Assembly (NCBI RefSeq): GCF_001546115.1
Contig: NZ_KQ955210.1
Coordinates: forward strand, 347,383 to 411,382
DNA: 64,000 nt
DNA from: Paracoccus aminovorans
Lineage (GTDB): Bacteria > Pseudomonadota > Alphaproteobacteria > Rhodobacterales > Rhodobacteraceae
Reading direction: 5' to 3'
In this document: positions 1 to 7,203 of the stretch, one piece after another
How positions within the stretch are numbered: the stretch's first letter is position 1
How the letters are laid out: every line of letters starts with the position of its first letter
Position numbers and translations under genes: made by a program
Notes under the pieces: model-generated
Told to the model about the DNA's origin: nothing
Database searches by the model: none
The model's input: the letters and a program-made list of their open reading frames with translations, nothing else

Positions 1-195
1 AGACTCGGTTATGTTCCAACCGTAAATTCCGTTTGCTGCCTTGGCAATCAAACTGGCAGTTACCGGCAAGCCTTTAACCTTATCAAGAGCAGGCAGTAAA
101 AAATATGATAATGCATCGATGACATCTGAATCGGTATTATCTTTTAGGGCCGCCAAAAGAGAACTAATGCGCAAAGATGAAGGCGAGATTCTCAT
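1..195 (-). CDS. Partial AT-rich gene of unknown function at the end of the phage-like element
   Basis: An open frame of 65 codons starts at an ATG at 195-193 and runs off the left edge, so only the N-terminus is visible. An AGGTGG-like ribosome site lies four bases before the ATG. The visible protein looks natural: a short polar start (MRISPSSL), a hydrophobic helical stretch (residues about 10-40) and an aromatic turn GIYGWN near the cut. Its base composition is far richer in A+T than the phage genes beside it, which marks it as a recent acquisition. It follows the HNH gene on the same strand, in the cargo position of many prophages and satellites. The opposite strand also has an open frame (41-289, TTG start) that I judge a shadow. 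I do not recognise the family; a defence or lysogenic-conversion role is only an inference from position. Confidence 0.5.
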   Translation of the reverse strand, partial: MRISPSSLRISSLLAALKDNTDSDVIDALSYFLLPALDKVKGLPVTASLIAKAANGIYGWNITES

Positions 196-282
196 TGAGC
201 CACCTGAGAAAGATTCACTGTCAGGCAGGTTAGCGAGCAGTTTTAAACCTGTCGATAGGGCGGCTCTACATCGAAGGCCACC

Positions 283-621
283 TTACTGATTTCGTTCTGC
301 CCTCTGCTTCGTCGAACTATGGCAGCCGGTGCACAGCGCCTGCCAGTTGTTCCAGTTCCAGAACAGCGCCTTATCGCCCCTATGGGGCTTGATGTGGTCA
401 ACAAGTGTCGCGTCGGCACCGCACATGGCGCAGTAGGGATGAAGGCGCAGGAACTCGGCCCGCGCCTTCTCCCATTCGCGCGTATATCCGCGCGCACGGG
501 CCGAAGGTCGGCGGGCATCGTGGCGACGGTTGCGGGCGCGGGTGCTGGCGATCTGGCACAGGCAGCGCTCGCCATGGGGCACCGTGCGGCCGCAATGGCA
601 GGTATGGGGCGGGCGTGGCAT
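283..621 (-). CDS. Phage HNH endonuclease
   Basis: This 112-residue protein has the signature of small phage HNH nucleases of the HK97 gp74 type. There is a cysteine pair CAMCG, then VDHIKPHRGD with the catalytic histidine, then WNNWQALCTGCHSSK-like ending with the second CxxC and final His of the zinc-bound beta-beta-alpha fold (the actual ending is CTGCHSSTKQ). In cos-type phages such proteins sit beside the terminase and help packaging. The start ATG shares one base with the stop of the gpI-like gene, so it belongs to the structural operon. In standard phage maps HNH precedes terminase and portal; here it closes the operon, and no terminase is visible next to it. The N-terminal third is Arg-rich with extra cysteines (CHCGRTVPHGERCLC), perhaps a second zinc site. 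Confidence 0.9.
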   Translation of the reverse strand: MPRPPHTCHCGRTVPHGERCLCQIASTRARNRRHDARRPSARARGYTREWEKARAEFLRLHPYCAMCGADATLVDHIKPHRGDKALFWNWNNWQALCTGCHSSTKQRAERNQ

Positions 622-1268
622 CAGGTGGCACTCAAGCCGGTAAAGATTTCCTCGGTCGTGCTGCCAAGCGGGTCATCCTCGCTGCGAATGGACAGCGAGC
701 CGTTGATCATGGTCCCGCCGGTCCAGACGCGCCCATAGACGATGGGCACAATGCCGCCCTCGCGCGTGGTCGTGGTCGGACCGGTCATGGTGAAAGATTT
801 GGTGTCGTCGGGCGCGTCCTGTTGCGGCGCGATGAAGGACGCGACGCCAGAGATCAGCAGACCGGCACCGCTGGAACCCATCAGGCTGGCGGCGGTCGTC
901 GTGGAACCGAGAATACCGGCTGTCCAAAAGGTGCCAGCCATACCACCCGTGACCATCGACAGACCGATCAGTGCAATCCCGGCGATGATCTTGCCGATGC
1001 CACCGCGCTTGCGCCCTTTCACAACTGGCACGATATGCAGGTCTTGCTGGCCGAGCTTGAAGCCGGGAAGCATCGCTTCATCCAGTTCCATGCCGTTGCG
1101 GGAAGTCTTGCCCACCACGACACGATAGAAGCCGTGCCGGATCGCGTCGAAGAACTTCGGGAAGTTCGCGCGCAGAGCCTCGATTGCCTCGGCCACGGTA
1201 TCGACCGCGAAACGATGCAAGCTGCCGAACTCTTTGCCCAATTTGCCGTAAAGATGAATGGTTCTCAT
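621..1268 (-). CDS. Lambda gpI-like tail tip assembly protein
   Basis: A 215-residue protein whose N-terminus (IHLYGKLGKEFG, then AVDTVAEAIEALRANFPKF) matches the lambda tail assembly protein I family. In siphophages that family acts with gpK and gpJ in building the tail tip. A Gly/Ala-rich hydrophobic stretch follows (residues about 90-165, starting at GIGKIIAGIALIGLS), also typical of gpI. The C-terminus ends in a short PIVYGRV...GSLSI segment. It overlaps the preceding gene by ATGA and the HNH gene by one base. In lambda, gpI is followed by the host-specificity protein gpJ. Here an HNH gene follows instead, so either the element uses another phage's tail or the tail fibre gene was lost. 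Confidence 0.8.
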   Translation of the reverse strand: MRTIHLYGKLGKEFGSLHRFAVDTVAEAIEALRANFPKFFDAIRHGFYRVVVGKTSRNGMELDEAMLPGFKLGQQDLHIVPVVKGRKRGGIGKIIAGIALIGLSMVTGGMAGTFWTAGILGSTTTAASLMGSSGAGLLISGVASFIAPQQDAPDDTKSFTMTGPTTTTREGGIVPIVYGRVWTGGTMINGSLSIRSEDDPLGSTTEEIFTGLSAT

Positions 1269-1894
1269 GCCTGATGCCTCGCTTTCAATGCCTGTAGCGC
1301 ACCGCGATCAAAGGCGGGGTCGAAGCCTTGCTCCTCGATCTCGCGCAGCCGCTCGGGCGTGTAAGCGTTAGACGGGGTGTCTTGCTCTTCCTCGGCCGAA
1401 CCGTGGATAGCCTTGAGCTTGGCGACGTGGCCCTTCATGGCGGCTGCGATCTCGGCCGGGGTCGCGTTCCAGGCCTCGGCAGGGGTCCAGCCAAGCCAGC
1501 CCGTGCCCATCTCGAAGAGCTGCGAATAAACCTTTGACCAGGCAACCGGATCACCAGCCGGGGCAGAGGTGCCCTTCGGGGTTTCGTCGTCATCCTCGAC
1601 CGGCAGCAGGAACCGCGCCAGAAGCTCGCAGAGCGCCGCAGAGACGGCCTTCTCGATCTCGGCAATGGGTCGGGTGCTGAAAGACGCTAGAAGCGCCTCG
1701 GCGGCGCTCCTATCGCTTGCAGCGGTGCGAATGATTGCGGTAATCGTGCCGGTGTCGAATTGATCGACACGCCGAAAGAGCGCTTCCCATCCATGGTGCA
1801 GCCGCTCAAGGATGGATGCGGCCCGCAAGGTCGGGCGCAGTATCACCACATGGTCGCGGTGATAGAGCGCGATGTCCTCGCGGGCTGCGATCAT
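1265..1894 (-). CDS. Tail assembly chaperone-like fusion protein
   Basis: A 209-residue protein with two parts. Residues about 10-95 (VVILRPTLRAASILERL onward) are helical and recall the tail chaperone family that includes the 'gene transfer agent family' proteins, with the same layout as the protein at 3406-3726. Residues about 120-160 carry YSQLFEMGTGWLGWTPAEAW followed by NATPAEI. This resembles the small phage tail-chaperone motif (L-x-P-x-x-W-x-x-T-P-x-E) seen in gp10.1-like proteins of gene transfer agents. An acidic, Glu/Asp-rich linker joins the parts. In many siphophages the equivalent pair is made by frameshifting or from two adjacent genes. It starts three bases after the capsid stop and overlaps the gpI-like gene by ATGA. 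The assignment rests on motif memory only. Confidence 0.55.
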   Translation of the reverse strand: MIAAREDIALYHRDHVVILRPTLRAASILERLHHGWEALFRRVDQFDTGTITAIIRTAASDRSAAEALLASFSTRPIAEIEKAVSAALCELLARFLLPVEDDDETPKGTSAPAGDPVAWSKVYSQLFEMGTGWLGWTPAEAWNATPAEIAAAMKGHVAKLKAIHGSAEEEQDTPSNAYTPERLREIEEQGFDPAFDRGALQALKARHQA

Positions 1895-1897
1895 GGC

Positions 1898-3409
1898 TTA
1901 GACCGCCATCAGCAGCTTGCGGAAGGCAGCCGGGCGGACCACGCCGGCACCGACGCGGCGGCGGGCGTGATAGCGCATCAGACCATTCACGCGGACGCTG
2001 TAGGGGTCGGCGAAGACTTCCAGCGACAGCCGGTCATAGATCCGATAACCGCGCTTGAAGTCGCCGAAGATGATCGGCGTTTCGTCGGCCTCGATGTTGG
2101 GCATATCCACCGCCTCGACCACCGGACGGCCCAGAATGGTTTCAGGCTGGCCGGCCTGATAGCTGGGCTGCCACAGATAGTTGCCATGCCCGTCTTTCAG
2201 GGTGCGAATGGTCGCCAGAGTGGTGCCGTTCATCACCCAGGTGCCGGCGTTGCGATAGGTGGCGGGCAGCGCATACATTAGCGCGATCAGCGCATCCGGC
2301 GACAGGTTCGCAGCATGGCCGTTGTCATGGGTGGCAATGTCGGCGTTCGCCATGAAGCCCGAAGGCTCCAGCGCCAGATTGCCATTCACGAAAGCCGCAG
2401 CCTCTTTCTGCCCGAAGTCTTCGGCCAGAGCGAGATTCACTTCGGACAGCACGTTGGCGCTATCCTCGGCCAGTTGAAGCGACAGGTCCACATAGGTCGC
2501 GATTTCCTTGGTTGCGATCTCGGCCTGATCGAAGGTCGGCTCGCTGGCGTTGCGGGCACCGGTTTCACCCACCCAGGCGGCATTCGTGACGCCGGTGCGG
2601 TGCGGTAGGATCACGGTCGCGCTGCCGGTGCTGCGAACGTCAGCGATGCCGCGAATGGGCGAGAACTCGACCAGATTGCGAATGAACTCGCCCGACACGT
2701 CTTGCGGTGCCAGAACGTGGTTCGCGGTGTCGCTGGCCGTGGTCAGCGCCTTGGCCTCGACGCTGCCGGTGCGCAGATACTCGACGAAAGCCTTCTTCTC
2801 GGCCGTGGTGTCGTTCTTGACCTCGACCACGCCGGGGCGTTGCGCCTTGGCCTCGATAGCGTCCAGACGCGATTTGACTTCCTCGAACTTCTTCGAGGTC
2901 AGCCCCTCGATTTCGTCTTTGGTGACATAAGAAACGTTAACAGTCATACTTTCCCCATGGGATTGATCTTGAGATTTCAGAGAGGTGATCTTCGCGCCGG
3001 GGTGACAAGGCACCGCGACAACGCTGATTTCGTGCAGGGCAAGCGCCTTGATGGTGCGGCCCTTGGCGTGGCGGGTGGCGTCCGTGGCGACAAAGCCGAT
3101 GCTCAAGCCAGAGACAGCGCCGGCCTTGACCATGGCGCGGACCTCGCGGGCGCGTTCCACATCATCGACCAGCAAGCGGCCTTTGACGGTCAAGCCCTCG
3201 GCCGTCTCGGCGATGGAATCCCAGACGCCGATCACCTGGGCTTGGTCATGGCCGAAAAGCATCGGCACCGAAGCCGGGGACGTGGCGAAAGCGCCTTTCT
3301 CGATCACGTCGCCCACGCGATCCGGGGTGCCGAACGGCCACGCCAGACCCGTGATCTCACCGGCATCGGTGACTTCGAGAGCGGCCTTGATTTCGAGACG
3401 GCCGGTCAT
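1898..3409 (-). CDS. HK97-family prohead protease fused to major capsid protein
   Basis: A 503-residue two-domain protein. Residues 1-150 are a prohead protease (HK97 gp4 class): LFGHD with the candidate catalytic His54, AVSGLSIGF with Ser100/Ser103, and LHEISVVAVP, which closes the fold. Residues 155-503 are an HK97-fold capsid protein: a coiled-coil scaffolding delta region (about 165-200), then VLAPQDVSGEF, an N-arm/E-loop region, YLWQPSYQAGQPETILGRP and the usual FGDFKRGYRIYDR ending. Such fusions are known in HK97-like phages. An in-frame ATG at codon 155 has its own ribosome site (separate entry), so free capsid may also be made. The start overlaps the upstream gene by ATGA, and the next gene begins after three bases. 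All key residues look intact. Confidence 0.92.
   Translation of the reverse strand: MTGRLEIKAALEVTDAGEITGLAWPFGTPDRVGDVIEKGAFATSPASVPMLFGHDQAQVIGVWDSIAETAEGLTVKGRLLVDDVERAREVRAMVKAGAVSGLSIGFVATDATRHAKGRTIKALALHEISVVAVPCHPGAKITSLKSQDQSHGESMTVNVSYVTKDEIEGLTSKKFEEVKSRLDAIEAKAQRPGVVEVKNDTTAEKKAFVEYLRTGSVEAKALTTASDTANHVLAPQDVSGEFIRNLVEFSPIRGIADVRSTGSATVILPHRTGVTNAAWVGETGARNASEPTFDQAEIATKEIATYVDLSLQLAEDSANVLSEVNLALAEDFGQKEAAAFVNGNLALEPSGFMANADIATHDNGHAANLSPDALIALMYALPATYRNAGTWVMNGTTLATIRTLKDGHGNYLWQPSYQAGQPETILGRPVVEAVDMPNIEADETPIIFGDFKRGYRIYDRLSLEVFADPYSVRVNGLMRYHARRRVGAGVVRPAAFRKLLMAV
2945..2956 (-). promoter_or_regulatory. Internal ribosome site and start for free capsid protein
   Basis: Inside the protease-capsid gene an in-frame ATG (2947-2945) is preceded on the minus strand by GGGGAAAGT, giving a GGGGA Shine-Dalgarno-like sequence five bases upstream. 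It falls exactly at the junction between protease and capsid domains, just before the delta-domain coiled coil. Translation from here would yield a capsid protein of 349 residues without protease, as lambda makes scaffold Nu3 from inside gene C. The sequence shows only the site; use of it is inference. Confidence 0.45.
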
Positions 3410-3726
3410 GCTGCCACCCCTACACCGGTCCAGCGCGCTTCGAGGATCTCGAAGGCGACGGGGAAAACCTCGGTCAACGGCCGGTTGTCGGCATAGGCTT
3501 CGACCAGTCGCCGGGCATCTTGGGGCGCGGTGCCCGCGCCGATCAGACCCAGACGGATGATCTCGCGCAGGAAATTCGCCGGATAGCTCATATTGACCAT
3601 ACAGGCATAAACCGCGCCGATTCCTTGGCCGGTGATCCGTTCCAGCTCGGCCAGCATGGTGTCGGTCAGACAGAAGGTGCGCTCGCCATCGCCGAAGAAC
3701 GCGCGAAGCGTGATGTCGTCATTCAT
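3406..3726 (-). CDS. Gene-transfer-agent-family / tail chaperone-like protein
   Basis: A 106-residue protein, start chosen at the ATG 3726-3724 (MNDDITLRAFFGDGERTF). That start overlaps the portal stop by eight bases; an in-frame upstream start would add an Arg-rich tail with no sign of selection. The pattern (short beta N-terminus, LTDTMLAELERITGQGIG, LREIIRLGLIGAG, then AYADNRPLTEVFPVAFEIL) matches the 'gene transfer agent family' / phage tail assembly chaperone family. In gene transfer agents this gene lies far downstream, among tail genes just before the tape measure. Here it sits between portal and protease-capsid, which is unusual. All neighbours are coupled by overlaps, so it is probably made with the head proteins. 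Confidence 0.75.
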   Translation of the reverse strand: MNDDITLRAFFGDGERTFCLTDTMLAELERITGQGIGAVYACMVNMSYPANFLREIIRLGLIGAGTAPQDARRLVEAYADNRPLTEVFPVAFEILEARWTGVGVAA

Positions 3727-4933
3727 TTTCGGGGATCTCGTTCTTGTTCGATGCGGCCGGGGTCGCATCGGTCGGGGTGATATGCGGGGATGCCAGCACG
3801 TCGCCGTCATCGCGCGGCGGCAGGTTCAGGCCGGCGCGGACCTCGTTCGCCGTCATCACGCCCGCAGCGCGATAGGTCGAATATGCCGCTGCACGATTGG
3901 CGGTATCGGTCGTGGTCAAGTCGTCGGTGATGAACTCGACGTAAAGCTCGCGGCGCTCGGCCGGGGTCAGCAGGCAGCGCGCATAAGCGGCCGCCCAGGT
4001 CTTGAGCCACGGGGCGAGGGTGAAAACCAAGAACTGCCGGCCCATTTCCTCGCTGTTCGACCAAGTGGCCCGCGACAGCTCGAAAAGCATCGGCGGCGGG
4101 ACGTTGAAGGCGCGGGCGACCTCGCGAACCTGTTCGACGCGGTTCTCGATGAATTGCGCATCGGTCAGCGTCTCGGCGATCCGCTGATAGGTCATGCCTT
4201 CATCAAGAATTGCCGTGCCACCGGATCGGCCCGCGCCATGGGCGGCTTGCCATCCCTTTGCTAGATTGCCCTTGCCCTCTTCGGTCAGCGTCTTCTCGGT
4301 CGTGATGATACCGGACGGCCGGGCACCGTTGGCGAAGAGCTTCGCAACATGCGATTCCATGGCCGAAGCAAGGCCGATTGCCTCGCGCGCCCGGACAATG
4401 GGCGAGACGCCATTGAAGGCGGCGACGTGCAGCACGTCAGCGTAATGATAGCGAGCCGGCCCGGCCGTGGTCGTGGAGATCAGATAGGACGGTTCGCCGG
4501 TCAGGGTGTCGGTTTCGATCTGGACGCGGCCCGGTTCGACGCGGTGAAGCTCAAGGGCTTCGCCCAGGCTGTTGCGCACCACGACAGCGAAGCCGTGACC
4601 GTGTTTCAGCGCGTCGGCCGTCAGATCGGTTCGCAGAGCTTCGGCAGAGGTCCAAGGGTTCGCAGCCTCATGGACAAGGTGATAGGCGGGATGATCGGTG
4701 ACAGACGCGCGGGTGCCGCGCTCGAAGAGCTTCACCGGCAGGTTGCCTGCGCCTTCGGCGATCAGCGACACGGCGCGCGCGACGGCCGGGACGCGCATTG
4801 CGGCCTCGGCCGTGATGTTCTGGCCGGTGATGGTCGGCGCGATACCGAAGATTTCAAAGGCGGCTGGCGAGGACAGACCAGCCGCCTTCTCTTCGCGCGT
4901 GAAGACACGCCGAAGCGTGGAAACCATAGACAC
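3719..4933 (-). CDS. HK97-family phage portal protein
   Basis: A 404-residue portal protein, full length for the HK97 gp3 class. This ring of twelve forms the DNA entry vertex of the head. Recognisable blocks are VPAVARAVSLIAEGAGNLP (wing start), NPWTSAEALRTDLTADALKHG, YHYADVLHVAAFNGVSPI, LFANGARPSGIITTEKTL and GGTAILDEGMTY. They are followed by VREVARAFNVPPPMLFEL, the signature stem helix, and the typical C-terminal AAYSTYRAAGVMTANEVRAGLNLPP. It is the first gene of the structural operon, 103 bases after the integrase stop. In a complete phage a large terminase would come just before it; here the integrase does. No frameshift or missing block is seen. Confidence 0.94.
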   Translation of the reverse strand: MSMVSTLRRVFTREEKAAGLSSPAAFEIFGIAPTITGQNITAEAAMRVPAVARAVSLIAEGAGNLPVKLFERGTRASVTDHPAYHLVHEAANPWTSAEALRTDLTADALKHGHGFAVVVRNSLGEALELHRVEPGRVQIETDTLTGEPSYLISTTTAGPARYHYADVLHVAAFNGVSPIVRAREAIGLASAMESHVAKLFANGARPSGIITTEKTLTEEGKGNLAKGWQAAHGAGRSGGTAILDEGMTYQRIAETLTDAQFIENRVEQVREVARAFNVPPPMLFELSRATWSNSEEMGRQFLVFTLAPWLKTWAAAYARCLLTPAERRELYVEFITDDLTTTDTANRAAAYSTYRAAGVMTANEVRAGLNLPPRDDGDVLASPHITPTDATPAASNKNEIPENE

Positions 4934-5005
4934 TAGACGATTTACCCAAAGAACTAGTTACTTGTAGGAAGATAGGCTAATGAAATTGCGATTTAAAGGC
5001 TTATG

Positions 5006-5022
5006 ACGCAATATTGTTGCGT
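5006..5022. promoter_or_regulatory. Dyad symmetry between integrase and portal genes
   Basis: The 103-base AT-rich gap between the integrase stop and the portal start contains ACGCAA, five bases, TTGCGT: a perfect 6-bp inverted repeat. There is no T-run on either side, so it looks more like an operator than a terminator. This is the only gap in the element large enough for a promoter of the structural operon. Confidence 0.4.
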
Positions 5023-5036
5023 GACACATCCGGCCG

Positions 5037-6728
5037 CTATTCGATATTGTAGTCCGGTAGCGCGTCGATCACGCGGGCTTTCGCAATCAATGAAACATCG
5101 CCGTAGTCATCCGATGCGGTGCGTCCGGCGTGGCCTTGGATCGCATCCACCACCCGACTATCCGCGCCAATGTCTCGCGCCAGCGTCTTGAACCGATGCC
5201 GCCATGCATGGGACGGCTGGACGCCATCAGGCACAAGATCCAGGTCTTGCAGCCATTGCGAGATGCGGCCGGACGTTCCCCGTGCTGATGCGAGGAAACG
5301 GGCAGGGGTCTTTCCTCCGTGAAACAAAGGACCGGCTCGCGCGGTTCTCACAAAGTCGGCGAAGCCCATGGAGATAACCTGCTTGTGCAGCGGCACATCA
5401 CGGAAGTCGCCTGTCTTGACGCTGCCCGCGTCCGGCGTGATGCGGATCACCCAACGGTCGCCCTCTTGGCGAAGATCCTCTTTCCGTAGCTGCGTCATTT
5501 CAGAGACGCGCGCGCCGGTGAAGGCGCAGAGAAGCGGCACCCACCGCTTGGCATCCGTGATATGCGCGCTTTCACGATGGGCGGGATTGTCCGTCGCTTT
5601 CGGCTGATAGCCGGTCGAGGCTTTCAGGACCGCGATTGCCTCTGCATCGGTATAACCTGCCTCGCGGGTGCGCCGTTTCTTTGCGACCTCCTGCCGGACG
5701 GCCTCGGCCTCATTGGTCGGCAGAAGGTCATTCTCATGCGCCCATCGCAGCATTGCGCGGACGCTGGCGAGATACTTGTCGGCGATGGTCTTCGTTGATT
5801 TCTTCTCGGCGACCAGTTTGTCGCGCCAGTCGAGAAGGTTGCGCTTGGTGATGCGTCGGGCATCCGAGTGACCAAGGAATTTGATCAGGTGCAGGACGGC
5901 CGTTTCCCAAGCCTTCGCGCCGTCCTTGTGCTTTCCAAGAGCCTGCCGGCTGGCGATGTAGTCCTTGAATAGCTTCTTGATCGGAACCGGCTCTAGCGGC
6001 GCGGCTGCGGCCGCTGGTGGGCTAACAACCGGATCGGCAGGCTTGCCGCCATAGTCGCCACGGTCGCGCTCTAGGGTGCGCTGTAGCGCCTCTATCTCGG
6101 CGCGCATGATCCGCTTTGCCAAGGTAGCGCGTTCCGCCGATCCCTCGGGCGCGGTCAGGCTATGGCGATCAAGGTAAGCGGCTATCTCATGCTCGGCCGG
6201 GTGCGTTCGATCCGCAGCCAGGTCTTTGCGGAGAGCGTCCAGTCGGGCCTTGCGGGTGTTCTGGTCAAACTCGCGAGCGCCTTTCAGGACATGGACCTCT
6301 AGGGCGGCATCCAGCATCGCCAGCGGGTCAGACGTGTCTATACCGTCCTTCTGGATACGCTTAATAGCACGGTCGGTTGCGGCCCCGATCTGGTCGGGCG
6401 TCGGATAGCGGGCGCGGGTCTGTTCGTCCTCGGCCAGCATATCGGAATAGCGTTGCCAGATCGCGCGGGAAAAGTCCTCGGTGGTGATGGGTGTGCGCAG
6501 GTCGTCCAGTCGGTCGCCTGCCGTCGTAGCCTCTGCCGTCGCGATCTGGCGCTGTAGGGTCGCCACGGCAGCAGGCAGCGCCTTCATAGCCGCGCGGCGT
6601 TCGCCACCTAGCGGCTTGACCAGTTCTGTCTTGCCGATGATCTGGCGAAGGTGCGCAGGGACAGCCACGCGGGCATAGAATCGACCACCTTTGACCTTGA
6701 GATTTTTGACCTGTCCAGCCATCGCCAT
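5037..6728 (-). CDS. int: Tyrosine recombinase (phage/island integrase) with N-terminal DUF6538-like region
   Basis: A 563-residue site-specific integrase. Residues 1-60 (VKNLKVKGGRFYARVAVPAH, LRQIIGKTELVKPLG) are the N-terminal DNA-binding segment common in alphaproteobacterial island integrases. A long helical, Ala/Pro-linked middle (70-245) follows, then a SAM-like core-binding domain (about 248-345). The catalytic domain has Arg407 (TGARVSEM), His507-x-x-Arg510 (HAWRHRF), His533 (QGHAG) and the nucleophile Tyr542 (SDDYGDVS). All catalytic residues are present, so excision could still work. The gene starts 86 bases from the tRNA-Thr 3' end and reads away from it. Two GGCACCAA direct repeats (6740-6747, 6752-6759) lie just upstream and may be recombinase or Xis sites. 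No excisionase gene is visible. Confidence 0.95.
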   Translation of the reverse strand: MAMAGQVKNLKVKGGRFYARVAVPAHLRQIIGKTELVKPLGGERRAAMKALPAAVATLQRQIATAEATTAGDRLDDLRTPITTEDFSRAIWQRYSDMLAEDEQTRARYPTPDQIGAATDRAIKRIQKDGIDTSDPLAMLDAALEVHVLKGAREFDQNTRKARLDALRKDLAADRTHPAEHEIAAYLDRHSLTAPEGSAERATLAKRIMRAEIEALQRTLERDRGDYGGKPADPVVSPPAAAAAPLEPVPIKKLFKDYIASRQALGKHKDGAKAWETAVLHLIKFLGHSDARRITKRNLLDWRDKLVAEKKSTKTIADKYLASVRAMLRWAHENDLLPTNEAEAVRQEVAKKRRTREAGYTDAEAIAVLKASTGYQPKATDNPAHRESAHITDAKRWVPLLCAFTGARVSEMTQLRKEDLRQEGDRWVIRITPDAGSVKTGDFRDVPLHKQVISMGFADFVRTARAGPLFHGGKTPARFLASARGTSGRISQWLQDLDLVPDGVQPSHAWRHRFKTLARDIGADSRVVDAIQGHAGRTASDDYGDVSLIAKARVIDALPDYNIE

Positions 6729-6814
6729 AACCCCATTCTGGCACCAATGCCGGCACCAAAAGAGGCACTAACCCCAACAAGGCAAGGACTTTTTTAGATT
6801 TCAAATGGATAAGA

Positions 6815-6889
<75 letters not shown>

Positions 6890-7023
6890 ATCGTGGACGG
6901 GGCTTTAGACCGAACCACCGGGTAGGCGCAAGGGGGGATTTCCAAAAATCGCGCGGCACCGACCGGCGCCGGCCTTCGCGCCGCCGCTGGACGCAAGCGG
7001 GCAAGGACGCTAACAGGGTGGGC

Positions 7024-7203
7024 ATGACCAAACCACCCCGCGACCCCCGGAGCGACACGCGCGAGGCGCGGCTGAAGGCCGCGCTGCGGGCCAATCTGGC
7101 GCGGCGCAAGGCGCAGGGCCGCGCGCGGGCCGAGGCGGATTCGCAGGACGAGCAGCATGGGCAACAGACGCCGGATCAGGGCGCGCCCGGGAACGAGGAC
7201 TAG
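7024..7203 (+). CDS. Small basic protein upstream of murA, function unknown
   Basis: A 59-residue, highly charged protein (MTKPPRDPRSD..., AALRANLARRKAQGRARAE) with no signal or membrane segment. I take the ATG at 7024, preceded by AGGGTGGG, rather than the GTG two codons earlier. Its stop TAG is immediately followed by the murA ATG, so the two are translationally linked. Short Arg/Lys-rich proteins of this kind, with a LKAALRANLARRKAQ-like core, recur in front of murA in Rhodobacterales, which supports a real gene. The function is not known to me. Confidence 0.75.
   Translation: MTKPPRDPRSDTREARLKAALRANLARRKAQGRARAEADSQDEQHGQQTPDQGAPGNED

Larger units (their letters stand above)
1..6814 (-). 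mobile_element. Compact phage-like element integrated at tRNA-Thr (left end outside window)
   Basis: The integrase gene begins 86 bases beyond the 3' end of tRNA-Thr and reads away from it, the usual layout of an element inserted into a tRNA gene. Six phage genes follow on the same strand, coupled by overlaps or 3-base gaps: portal, chaperone-like, protease-capsid, chaperone-like fusion, gpI-like and HNH. An AT-rich gene then runs out of the window. No terminase, head-tail connector set, tail tube, tape measure, lysis gene, repressor or replication gene is visible. No second copy of the tRNA 3' end is seen in the window, so the far attachment site must lie to the left or be lost. It could be a capsid-forming satellite, a reduced prophage, or the right part of a larger prophage. 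Confidence 0.8.

Noticed and set aside
41..289. Plus-strand open frame with TTG start (82 codons)
   Set aside because: The minus strand of the same DNA reads as a better protein with an ATG and ribosome site in line with the phage genes; this frame has no ribosome site and ends in Arg/Pro-rich text shadowing the HNH gene end.
405..1274. Long plus-strand open frames across HNH and gpI-like genes
   Set aside because: They mirror the minus-strand genes in a GC-rich region, with low-complexity Arg/Gly text and no domains.
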